DNA from: Candidatus Hydrogenedentota bacterium
GTDB lineage: Bacteria; Hydrogenedentota; Hydrogenedentia; Hydrogenedentales; SLHB01
Reading direction: 5' to 3'
NCBI GenBank assembly: GCA_013359265.1
Contig: JABWCD010000003.1
Span: forward strand, 285,815 to 349,814
Length of the DNA stretch: 64,000 nucleotides
Shown: piece after piece, positions 24,375-32,085 of the stretch
Layout of the letters: each line of letters starts with the position of its first letter
Position numbering within the stretch: the first letter of the stretch is position 1
The notes under the pieces: generated by a model
Databases searched by the model: none
The model's input: the letters and a program-made list of their open reading frames with translations, nothing else
Told to the model about the DNA's origin: nothing
Made by a program: the position numbers and the translations under genes

Positions 24375-24844
24375 TGCTGACACCTCCGCATGCAATTCCC
24401 TCGTCCGCAATACATCCGCGAGTACATGAGCTACTTGAGCGTACTTGATCGCGTGCATCGTTTGCTCAACGATTTTCGCGGGGCGGGCATGCCTCGCCCA
24501 CAAGATTCTCCGATTTACTTACCTCACCCCGCCATCTGTCATATAAATCACCCTCGTTCCCCGAATCGACCAACAAGTATTCGTAAAGTTGTCAATCAAA
24601 CGGGGGTCGCTTCGCATGCGGCGCCAAGTCCCTTTTTTGGACTCCTTCTGATCTTCCGCGGCCAATTGAATTCGCATTCCCGCGATCCCCATCCGCGTGA
24701 TCCGCGAGATCCGTAGTTCCGCGTTTCGCACTCGCGAATGCAACGCCGTGGGCTATGAAGTAAGAAGTGTTGCTACGCGTTGCCCCGGTTGTACAAATCG
24801 CCGCGCCACACGTTATACCAACAGAACGCGGTAAGGGCCGGCGA
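24375..24844. other. 470-base gap with degenerate repeat sequence
   Basis: No gene is recognisable between the split gene and the ECF sigma factor. At 24684-24716 the sequence is built of repeated ATCCGCG/GATCCGC words, similar in style to the CCGTG/CCACAG repeats that bound GxxExxY-type cassettes elsewhere in the window. It may be a worn copy. No clear promoter for the sigma factor was found. Confidence 0.35.
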
Positions 24845-25369
24845 ATGGACAGGCAGAATCCAGACCAGGCGGCGTGGGTGCGGGAAACGTTGGACCGCTA
24901 CGAGCGGCCGCTCGTGCGTTACGCCCTGCGTTACGCCGGGGACCTCGAGTCCGCGCGGGACGCCGTGCAGGACACGTTCCTGAAACTCTGCCTGGCGGAC
25001 CCGGCGGCGCTGAACGGCAAACTAGCCGGCTGGCTGTTCACCGTCTGCCGGAACCGCGCCCTCGATATGCGGCGCAAGGCCCGCCGCAGCGTACCGCTCG
25101 ACCCGGCCGTCGAGCGGCACATCGAGAGTCCCATGCCGCCGCCCGGCGCCGCGCTTGAGGCCGACGAATCGCGTTCGTTGGTGTACGACGAAATCAACCG
25201 CCTGCCCGCGAACGAACGCGAAACGATTTTGCTGAAGTTTCACGACGGGCTGACCTACCGCGAGATCAGCCAAATCACCGGCACGCCCGTCGCCACGATC
25301 AACTACCGAATGCACGCGCTACTTACGCGCATTGCCGAACGGCTGCGTGCGCACAGCGCCGCGCCGTGA
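24845..25369 (+). CDS. ECF-family RNA polymerase sigma factor
   Basis: The start at ATG 24845 gives 174 residues. Region 2 is clear (YERPLVRYALRYAGDLESARDAVQDTFLKLC, AGWLFTVCRNRALDMRRKARR), and so is region 4 (LPANERETILLKFHDGLTYREISQITGTPVATINYRMHALLTRIAERLR). Lengthwise and by motif it is a standard ECF sigma factor that directs RNA polymerase to a small regulon. Its stop lies just before the anti-sigma/VWA fusion, a usual sigma/anti-sigma pairing in which the second protein holds the sigma factor inactive at the membrane. No -35/-10 pair typical of autoregulation was identified upstream. Confidence 0.93.
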   Translation: MDRQNPDQAAWVRETLDRYERPLVRYALRYAGDLESARDAVQDTFLKLCLADPAALNGKLAGWLFTVCRNRALDMRRKARRSVPLDPAVERHIESPMPPPGAALEADESRSLVYDEINRLPANERETILLKFHDGLTYREISQITGTPVATINYRMHALLTRIAERLRAHSAAP

Positions 25370-25383
25370 ACGAGGACACGAAC

Positions 25384-28287
25384 ATGAGTTTCGACAACAA
25401 CGACCCGCGCCTCACCGCGTATGTGCTCGATGAGATGGACGACCCGAACGAGCGCGCGGCGATGGATGCGGCATTGGAAAACGACGCTGCATTACGCGCG
25501 GCGATGGATGAATTGGCGAACGCGTCTCGCACGCTGGAACACACATTGAAGAATGCGAGCGCGGTGGACGACTGTTTGGTGCCGGAGCAGCGGGCAGACG
25601 TCGAGTTGCGCGCGGCGGTGGCACGACCGCGGCGCGCGCGCGTGCGCCGAAGACTCGTGTACGCCACGCTTGCTGTTGCCGCGTCACTGACGATTGTCAC
25701 TGCGCTCACGGTGCCGGGCGTTATCGAACGTGCCAAAGTCGGCCAGGACCTGCGCGTCGCGGGCGCAAAGCCGGCGCGCTTTCCGGCTGCCTCTCCCGCT
25801 CCGCGAGCTTCCGAACCTTCATCTCTGGGACTGCTCAGATCACCGGCGAGCGGACCTGCCGATGCTCCGGCGGCGACTCCCAATGATGCGCTGGGGAGTT
25901 TAGATGAGTTTCAATTAAGTGCAAGCGGCAGCAGCGCCAGTGGAGGGCGCGATGGCCTGTCCGTGGAAACAGAAAGTCTGGAAACACGAGTAGGACAACT
26001 AGAGGAGCCACAGGCACAGCCGCGAATTGCCAAAGGGAACCTTCAGAATGTCCAGGTAGGAGGGTCTAGTCGGATTCGGGGGAGCTACTACTCGAATCTT
26101 ACCCCAGACGCAAAAACAGACGCGAACGGACAATTCGATCCGAGCGTTACCGCGAACGGACGGCCAGGCGGCGCTGCTCCTGCCCCGGGAAACGAAGCAA
26201 ACCTCTTCGGGAAACCAAGCGTTGGTGCTGTAAGCGAAGCGGTCGACAGCCTGGGCGGTGGTGGGTACGGCGGGACGACGAACGCCGGTGTCGCGGCGGG
26301 GAGTCTGGGTGCCAACGCCAACAAGACGGAAAGCGGCTGGGCCTACGACAGTTCCGGCGCGCGAGCGCTGGGGCTCGAGGAGATGAGCAAGCTTGAATCG
26401 CTTGGCTATTTCGGCGATAGAAACGAAGCGGAGTCACGAAATCTCCACCGTAAGATTACCGGCTATGCCGTGACGGATCTGGACGGAGATGGGATAAATG
26501 AAAGAGTGGAGCTCTATGTGAACCCGCCTGAAACTCTTTCGTTCTTGGCGCGGCAGGACGCCAATAGGCAAAGCGAGAGCTACGCGCCAATCGTCGAGAA
26601 CCAGTTCATCCAGGTTTCTCAGCTACCGTTGTCGACGTTTGGGCTCGATGTCGATACCGCCTCGTACGCGAACGTGCGGCGGTTCTTGAACGACGGGCAG
26701 TTGCCGCCGCCGAATGCGGTGCGCGTTGAAGAATTTGTGAACGCGTTCCAGTACGAGTATCCAACGCCGACGGATGGGCACTCGGTTGCGGTGCGCGGCG
26801 AAATCGCGGGGTGCCCGTGGAATCCCGAGCACCGGCTCGCGCGCATTGCGGTAAAAGCGAGGGAAATTCCGTTCGAGTCGCAGCCGCCGCTGCGCTTGAC
26901 CTTTCTCATCGACGTGTCCGGATCGATGCAGGACAACAACAAGCTGCCGCTGTTGCGCGAGTCGATGAAGGCGCTCACGCGGAAGCTGCGTCCCTCCGAC
27001 CAAATCGCAATTGTCACCTACCGCGACATGGCGCAGCGCGTGATGAGTCCCACGCCGTGCAGCAGCGCGGAGAGCATCTGCGCGACGATCGATTCGCTGT
27101 GTGCGGAAGGATCGACTAATGGCGCGGGCGGTATCGAACTCGCCTACGCCGCCGCGAAGGAACAGTTCAACGTGGAAGGCTTGAACCGCGTCATCCTCGC
27201 GACGGACGGCGATTTCAATGTCGGCGAAACGGAGAACGCGGAATTGATCCGCCGCATCGAAGAACACGCCAAGAGCGGTGTGTTCCTCACCGTGTTGGGG
27301 TTCGGAATCGACAATCTCAAGGACGACCGTCTCGAAGGGCTCGCCAACAAGGGCAATGGCAACTACTACTACATCGATTCGTTCGCGGAGGCGAACAAGG
27401 TGCTCGTCGATCGCATGGCGGGCACCATTTCCGTCGCCGCGAAAGATGCGAAGATTCAGGTCGAGTTCAATCCCGCGAAGATCGGTGCGTACCGGTTGCT
27501 TGGCTACGAGAATCGCGCGCTCGCCGCGCAGGATTTCAACGACGACCGAAAGGACGCCGGCGACCTCGGCGCGGGGCATACCGTCACCGCGCTGTACGAA
27601 CTCGTTCCCGTAGGCGTGTCCATTGGCGCGCCGGGCGTAGACGATCTGAAATATCAGCCCACGCCCGTGCCGCCCACGAACGACAATCCCGAAACAATGA
27701 CCGTGAAGTTGCGCTACAAAGAACCCAACGCCAACGAAAGCAAACGCATCGATCTGCCGCTCACGGACACCGGTTTACAGTTCGAGAACACGCCGGGCGA
27801 TTTCCAGTTCGCGTCCGCCGCTGCGGCCTTCGCCATGCTCCTCCGCAACTCGCAGTATGCAGGAAGCGCAACACTTGACATGGTGCAACAGATCGCCGAA
27901 GCGTCGGCCTCTGGCACGGCGGACCGCACGGAATTCGTTTCGCTCGTCGTCGCCGCGAAGCCCCTAATATCGCGACAGTTGTCGCAGCTTTCCAAGTCTA
28001 CGCCGAGCTATCGATCGTTGGTGCGCGAAAACCCATTTAGTATCTACGGATCTGTTGGAAGCGACAACTACAGTCTATCGACTGATGTGACTTTGGATAA
28101 CATCATTAAGTGGTCCGACGGCGCATATCGTGCGGAAATAACGACGAAGCTTACGGGAAAATCGAAGCGATACAAAGAAGGTGAAGTATTCGAGAACTTT
28201 AAGCTGATGTCGATAGACCCAGCGAACAGGTCAGTTACGATATATTCCAGCGCGCACGACAAGTCATTCGAACTCAAGGTGCGGTAG
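25384..28287 (+). CDS. Membrane anti-sigma-like protein fused to a von Willebrand A (YfbK-like) domain
   Basis: This 967-residue protein starts at ATG 25384 after GAGGA; a GTG overlapping the sigma-factor stop is an alternative. Residues 1-75 resemble a cytoplasmic anti-sigma helix bundle (DPRLTAYVLDEMDDPNERAAMDAALEND), then a membrane helix (about 90-113) and a long Gly/Ser/Asn-rich linker. A DLDGDGINE calcium-loop-like motif follows. From about residue 400 it is YfbK-like: STFGLDVDTASYANVRRFL, a VWA domain with MIDAS motif DVSGSM at Asp510, and a C-terminal DUF3520-type region. The design suggests an extracellular or periplasmic metal-dependent sensor controlling the adjoining ECF sigma factor. 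Confidence 0.88.
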   Translation: MSFDNNDPRLTAYVLDEMDDPNERAAMDAALENDAALRAAMDELANASRTLEHTLKNASAVDDCLVPEQRADVELRAAVARPRRARVRRRLVYATLAVAASLTIVTALTVPGVIERAKVGQDLRVAGAKPARFPAASPAPRASEPSSLGLLRSPASGPADAPAATPNDALGSLDEFQLSASGSSASGGRDGLSVETESLETRVGQLEEPQAQPRIAKGNLQNVQVGGSSRIRGSYYSNLTPDAKTDANGQFDPSVTANGRPGGAAPAPGNEANLFGKPSVGAVSEAVDSLGGGGYGGTTNAGVAAGSLGANANKTESGWAYDSSGARALGLEEMSKLESLGYFGDRNEAESRNLHRKITGYAVTDLDGDGINERVELYVNPPETLSFLARQDANRQSESYAPIVENQFIQVSQLPLSTFGLDVDTASYANVRRFLNDGQLPPPNAVRVEEFVNAFQYEYPTPTDGHSVAVRGEIAGCPWNPEHRLARIAVKAREIPFESQPPLRLTFLIDVSGSMQDNNKLPLLRESMKALTRKLRPSDQIAIVTYRDMAQRVMSPTPCSSAESICATIDSLCAEGSTNGAGGIELAYAAAKEQFNVEGLNRVILATDGDFNVGETENAELIRRIEEHAKSGVFLTVLGFGIDNLKDDRLEGLANKGNGNYYYIDSFAEANKVLVDRMAGTISVAAKDAKIQVEFNPAKIGAYRLLGYENRALAAQDFNDDRKDAGDLGAGHTVTALYELVPVGVSIGAPGVDDLKYQPTPVPPTNDNPETMTVKLRYKEPNANESKRIDLPLTDTGLQFENTPGDFQFASAAAAFAMLLRNSQYAGSATLDMVQQIAEASASGTADRTEFVSLVVAAKPLISRQLSQLSKSTPSYRSLVRENPFSIYGSVGSDNYSLSTDVTLDNIIKWSDGAYRAEITTKLTGKSKRYKEGEVFENFKLMSIDPANRSVTIYSSAHDKSFELKVR

Positions 28288-28327
28288 CGTTCCGCCAAAC
28301 GCAATAAGAAAGCATTGGTGCCATTTT

Positions 28328-28476
28328 GGAGTGCGGCAGCAGAGTCTTCGGCGCTGCCGCTTTGGCTCTCACGGCGCTGCGTCGGGTAGCTTGCCGGCGG
28401 CTATCGCCAAGGACTCCGGCTCCGCGGGAAGCCAAAGCGGTAGCGCCGTCCGAAGCGGACTCTGCTACCGCACTCC
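28328..28476. repeat. Dispersed imperfect inverted repeat, copy 2 (149 bp)
   Basis: This element starts GGAGTGCGGCAGCAGAGTC and ends with the complement (CTGCTACCGCACTCC). Its inner arms GCCGCTTTGGCT and AGCCAAAGCGG also pair. The right arm, read in reverse, matches the left arm of the copy at 11975 over about 60 bases. It lies 40 bases after the VWA gene and could fold into one long hairpin at the RNA level. Confidence 0.7.
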
Positions 28477-28544
28477 AAATTGACTTCGTATGCTCGCTGC
28501 TTTGCCGCGTACAGCAGATCGCACGCCGGCCGCCGTGCGATTCC

Positions 28545-28553
28545 TGCTACAAT
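28545..28553 (+). promoter_or_regulatory. Extended -10 promoter of the GH5 gene
   Basis: TGC plus TACAAT (28548-28553) lies 25 bases before the GH5 ATG. The GGGGGAG ribosome site falls between them, which fits an ordinary short leader. Confidence 0.4.
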
Positions 28554-28578
28554 GTCTGGGCCTACCGGGGGAGCCAAC

Positions 28579-29646
28579 ATGAACCGCCGTACCTTTCTGC
28601 GCGCCGCACTCGCAACGGCATCTGTCGCTACGTCTTCGCATGCTGCTGAGAATCCGGCGGCGGAAGTCACCCCGTCGAAGCTGCCCCGCTGGCGCGGGTT
28701 TAACCTGCTCGAGAAGTTTGTGGCGGAGACGAAACAACCCTTCGTCGAACGCGATTTCGCATGGATCAAGGAATGGGGGTTCGACTTCGTCCGTCTCCCG
28801 TTGGATTACCGCTGTTGGGCCCGGCAGGATGATTGGCTCACCATCGACGACGCGGAACTGAAACAGATCGACGATGCGGTCGCGCTTGGCGAAAAGTACG
28901 GCGTGCACGTGAACGTCGCGTTTCACCGCGCGCCGGGCTACTCGGTGAACAAGGCCGCGCCGGAAACGCTATCGCTGTGGCACGACGAACCCGCGCAGGC
29001 GGCGTTCGCGCACCATTGGCGGGCCTTCGCGAAGCGTTACGCCGGCGTGCCGAACGCCCGCGTCAGTTTCAACCTTGTCAACGAACCCGACCTCATTGCG
29101 GAGGACAAATGCGTGCGACCGCTGCTCCGTGCCATCGAGGCGATTCGCGAAGAGGACGCCACGCGCCTGATCATCGCCGACGGGCGTCAGTGGGCGCGTG
29201 TGCCCATTCCGTCGCTCGCGAACCACGACGTGGCCCAGAGCACGCGCGGCTACGAGCCGATGCGCATCTCGCACTACAAGGCGAGCTGGATCAATGGCGC
29301 GGACAAGTGGCCCGTGCCCACGTGGCCGTTCCCCGCGGAAAGCGGCGAGTGGAACAAAGACCGCCTGCGGAAGTTCCACGTCGATCCGTGGAAGAAGATC
29401 GAGGCGCAGGGCGTCGGTGTACACGTTGGCGAGTTCGGCGCGTTCAACCAGACGCCGCACGCCGTCACGCTCGCATGGATGCGCGACTTCCTCGACCTGT
29501 GGAAAGAGGCTGGCTGGGGCTGGGCCATGTGGAACCTGCGCGGCAGCATGGGCATCGTCGATTCCGAGCGCGCCGACGTGACCTACGAGGACTTTCAAGG
29601 GCACAAACTCGACCGCGCCATGCTCCAACTGCTGCAAACGAATTAG
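28579..29646 (+). CDS. Tat-exported GH5-family glycoside hydrolase (endoglucanase-like)
   Basis: The start at ATG 28579 follows GGGGGAG and gives 355 residues. The N-terminus MNRRTFLRAALATASVATSS is a twin-arginine signal. The TIM-barrel body has RGFNLLEKF, DFVRLPLDYRCW, VHVNVAFHRAPGY, the acid/base Glu169 in NLVNEPD, and the nucleophile Glu285 in VGEFGAF. The strand-8 motif GWGWAMWNLRGSMGI is also present. These match family GH5 retaining beta-glycosidases (cellulases, mannanases and relatives). The substrate cannot be decided from sequence alone. It stands alone between two repeat regions. Confidence 0.92.
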   Translation: MNRRTFLRAALATASVATSSHAAENPAAEVTPSKLPRWRGFNLLEKFVAETKQPFVERDFAWIKEWGFDFVRLPLDYRCWARQDDWLTIDDAELKQIDDAVALGEKYGVHVNVAFHRAPGYSVNKAAPETLSLWHDEPAQAAFAHHWRAFAKRYAGVPNARVSFNLVNEPDLIAEDKCVRPLLRAIEAIREEDATRLIIADGRQWARVPIPSLANHDVAQSTRGYEPMRISHYKASWINGADKWPVPTWPFPAESGEWNKDRLRKFHVDPWKKIEAQGVGVHVGEFGAFNQTPHAVTLAWMRDFLDLWKEAGWGWAMWNLRGSMGIVDSERADVTYEDFQGHKLDRAMLQLLQTN

Positions 29647-29652
29647 GGACTA

Positions 29653-29742
29653 CTTCTCGTTACCTGGTTTCCATTAGGTAACGCGCTCGTGAAACGGCTT
29701 CTCGTTACCTAGTTTCCACTAGGTAACGCGCTCTTGAAAAGC
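29653..29742. repeat. Tandem 45-base hairpin repeat after the GH5 gene
   Basis: Two consecutive 45-base units (29653-29697 and 29698-29742) each contain GTTACCT...AGGTAAC arms around TTTCC. The second has perfect 9-base arms (GTTACCTAG and CTAGGTAAC). They begin a few bases after the GH5 stop codon. They may act as a double terminator or RNA-stability hairpin; no T-run follows. Confidence 0.6.
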
Positions 29743-29785
29743 TCCGCTTTGCTCTTACAGGTCGTTTCGCGCGGGGAACGCCCGG

Positions 29786-29810
29786 CTCCGTGATCTCCGT
29801 GTCTCCGCGG
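29786..29810. repeat. Solo copy of the 25-base CTCCGTG repeat
   Basis: This sequence starts CTCCGTGATCTCCGTG and ends CTCCGCGG. It matches 23 of 25 bases of the repeat that bounds the GxxExxY element at 15741-15765. No cassette or partner repeat lies nearby, so it is a solo copy. Confidence 0.55.
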
Positions 29811-29867
29811 TTGATTGCCAGCGCAACACGGTAGCAACAGTGAAGGACGCTGATTCCACAGGCGCGC

Positions 29868-30404
29868 CTACGTTGCCTCCCGCCCGGCCCGATACTTCGC
29901 ATAGAGGTCGAACAGGATGAATTCGTTGTTTCGGAACGCCAGCCGGCCGCGGTCAATGTCCTCCAGCCTCCGCCACCGCACCGCCGCCACGTCGTCCGCC
30001 GGCGCCGGCTCGCCCTCGACAATCCGTCCCAGAAACGGAATGTTTAGCGTCGCCACTTCCTCGTGGTCGTAGCGGTCCATGACGAACCCCAGAAACGCCT
30101 CGACCTCGATCTGGACGCCCAGTTCTTCTTCGACCTCGCGGTGAATCGCATCGAGCGGATGCTCCGCCCACTCGAGGAACCCGCCCGGCAGATCGAGCTT
30201 GCCCTTGTCCGGCGCGTGTGCGCGCTCGCACAACAGCACCTCGCCCCGGTCGTTCTCCAACACCACGCACGCGCACGGCTTCGAGTTCTGCCAGAAGATG
30301 TACCCGCACGCATCGCTCGTGCACACCGGCGCCACCTGCCCACCAACCTCCCGCTCCTCCGACTCCGCGCCGCACCGCGGACAATAGCGAAACGTAAACT
30401 TCAC
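29868..30404 (-). CDS. Nudix hydrolase with N-terminal zinc ribbon
   Basis: From GTG 30402-30404 (GAAGGA 9 bases upstream), the 178-residue protein begins with a zinc ribbon: CPRCGAE near residue 8 and VCTSDACGY near residue 28. A complete Nudix box follows, GGFLEWAEHPLDAIHREVEEELGV, with the REVEEE metal-binding glutamates. The combination is like NudC-type NAD pyrophosphatases and the many zinc-ribbon Nudix proteins (YjaD/YtkD relatives). Those hydrolyse nucleoside diphosphates linked to other groups. Substrate specificity cannot be set from the sequence. It is a single gene, convergent with the GH5 gene. Confidence 0.9.
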   Translation of the reverse strand: MKFTFRYCPRCGAESEEREVGGQVAPVCTSDACGYIFWQNSKPCACVVLENDRGEVLLCERAHAPDKGKLDLPGGFLEWAEHPLDAIHREVEEELGVQIEVEAFLGFVMDRYDHEEVATLNIPFLGRIVEGEPAPADDVAAVRWRRLEDIDRGRLAFRNNEFILFDLYAKYRAGREAT

Positions 30405-30626
30405 GCTGATTTCCTTCGCTCACGCACAGTCCAGCCTGTCCGACGATTCCAGCTCGTCCGACATGTCCAAGACGCCCAACATCCAATCCGCCGAGTGTGG
30501 CAATCCGCCCGCGCCAATGCAACACGGTGGGCAATAGGGTGAGGAGGAAGACCGCACGACGCCACGGACACGAATTCAGTGGGTACGACGCCGATCCGTT
30601 CTCGGCCCGGAGGCCGTTGAGGAGGG

Positions 30627-31061
30627 CTATCCCCCGGTGGCCGGATCGTTTCGCATCGCGGCGTGTTCGTCGTAAAGAGCGTGCGCGTCGCGTACGATTT
30701 CGGAAAGCGGTACCTCCAGGTCCGCGCAGGCGGTCAGCGCTTCGCGGAGTTGCGCCATCGCCTCCGATCGTTTGGCTTCGCGGGCCGTTTCGCCGCCCCG
30801 GTCAGCGACGAAGGTGCCAAGGCCCTGTTTGCGGTAGATGATGCCTTCGCGTTCGAGTTCTTCGTAGGCGCGTTTGACGGTGATGACACTGACGAGGAGG
30901 TCCTCGGCGAGGGCGCGGAACGAGGGCAGCGCGGCGCCGGGAAGAAGGCGGCCCTCGGCGACCTCGCGTTTTACGCCGTCCACGACCTGCTCGTACAGGG
31001 TGCCCGGCGCAGCGGAGGAAATCGGCGGTAGTAGAAGTTTTTGGTTGTTCTGCAATTGCAT
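30627..31061 (-). CDS. YtrA-type GntR transcriptional regulator, probably leaderless and autoregulated
   Basis: This 144-residue protein has the GntR winged helix at residues 20-90: LYEQVVDGVKREVAEGRLLPGAALPSFRALAEDLLVSVITVKRAYEELEREGIIYRKQGLGTFV. Only a short helical C-terminus follows, as in the YtrA subgroup, which lacks a large effector domain. Regulators of this type commonly control ABC transporters. Immediately upstream lie a perfect-spacing sigma-70 promoter and a 23-base palindrome overlapping the -10 box. The ATG is 8 bases after the -10, and no ribosome site exists, so its mRNA is likely leaderless. Confidence 0.9.
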   Translation of the reverse strand: MQLQNNQKLLLPPISSAAPGTLYEQVVDGVKREVAEGRLLPGAALPSFRALAEDLLVSVITVKRAYEELEREGIIYRKQGLGTFVADRGGETAREAKRSEAMAQLREALTACADLEVPLSEIVRDAHALYDEHAAMRNDPATGG

Positions 31062-31064
31062 TAT

Positions 31065-31098
31065 CTGTATATATAAGGTATATACAGTAAATTGTCAA
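31065..31098 (-). promoter_or_regulatory. Sigma-70 promoter with overlapping palindromic operator for the GntR gene
   Basis: On the minus strand TTGACA (31093-31098), a 17-base spacer and TATATA (31070-31075) form a near-consensus promoter. A perfect inverted repeat, CTGTATATA-5 bases-TATATACAG (31065-31087), covers the spacer and -10 box. This placement is typical of autorepression by a GntR/YtrA dimer. The start codon at 31061 is within 8 bases of the -10. Confidence 0.75.
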
Positions 31099-31369
31099 CA
31101 TATTCGTCACAAGCTAACCCGTCATACGCGAACCGTGGCGATGAACGGAGTGGTGTTGGCGCTGTTCACTGGAGAAACCGCGTGCTGTTGGTGCGTAAGT
31201 CAGGCGCCCGATTACGATTACGGTTACGATGACGATCGTGAGAACGAGCACGAAATCGCAGGATCGCAGGCGGCTCCGGCATCGGATTGCTCAAAAGGGT
31301 CTTGTCCCTTTGACAATTTTGGCGTGCGGAGACTACAATCCTGTGTTTCCCGCCTTAATTCCACCGTGC

Positions 31370-31461
<92 letters not shown>

Positions 31462-31750
31462 TACTGTTTTCCCCGTCGTTAAGCCAATCCCGATAGTTCT
31501 GCATGTGCGTCCCTGCCTGATATCTCGGGTGGCCCGCTCCGCCGGATGTAAGAGTCGGCCCGTGTTTCCCGTCTATTCCAGTGCAGGTAGAGTTTTGTCC
31601 CGTCCGAGCGGCGGGGCGGCCCCTATGTTGCTTGCGGAGAGATAGGGGGTTACGCCAGCGATTCTGGCGATTTTGGAGAGCGTGTTACGCAGGCGATCGG
31701 CGGCACACCGGTTGACTGAGCATCGTAGTGGGATGAGAGGGAATACGGAT

Positions 31751-31951
31751 ATGAAACCAGGCAGGGCTGGCGGGCGGCGTACTAAACCCGCGATGGCATC
31801 GAGCGTTGACGATGTGTTCTCGATTCTGTTCAACATTGTCGATTTGTTGACGCGGGTGTTCAGTTTGGTGGGGGTCGTTACGAACCTGTTTCCGGATGTG
31901 GGCACCATTTTGGATTTCTTGCAGAGATTTCAGCCCGACACTACGAACTAA
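31751..31951 (+). CDS. Short hydrophobic protein of unknown function
   Basis: Starting at ATG 31751 with GAGAGGG about 10 bases upstream, a 66-residue protein begins with a basic segment (MKPGRAGGRRTKPAMASS). It continues with a long amphipathic or hydrophobic stretch (VFSILFNIVDLLTRVFSLVGVV, then FPDVGTILDFL). No family is recognised. It could be a small membrane peptide, or a chance frame in the ~620-base gap between tRNA-Ser and the cytochrome cluster. The rest of that gap shows nothing except a palindrome near 32000. Confidence 0.4.
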   Translation: MKPGRAGGRRTKPAMASSVDDVFSILFNIVDLLTRVFSLVGVVTNLFPDVGTILDFLQRFQPDTTN

Positions 31952-31997
31952 GCGCGAATTCCTTTCGATTGACCAGTGACTCTGGGGGTAGGGCCGG

Positions 31998-32011
31998 CTT
32001 GGCCGGCCAAG
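31998..32011. promoter_or_regulatory. Perfect 14-base palindrome upstream of the cytochrome cluster
   Basis: CTTGGCCGGCCAAG is self-complementary and lies 75 bases before the first gene of the electron-transfer cluster. It may be an operator or part of a hairpin. There is no supporting promoter match. Confidence 0.3.
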
Positions 32012-32085
32012 TCAGCGGTACCGGCACACCGTGCTTTCCCACGAACACTGACGAGAAGCAGCGTCAGCAAAGGTGAAGCCCGTTG

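Noticed and set aside
32030..32085. Sigma-54 (-24/-12) promoter before the cytochrome cluster
   Set aside because: GGCAC and GC elements occur near 32024-32035, but their spacing is two bases too short for the GG-N10-GC rule.
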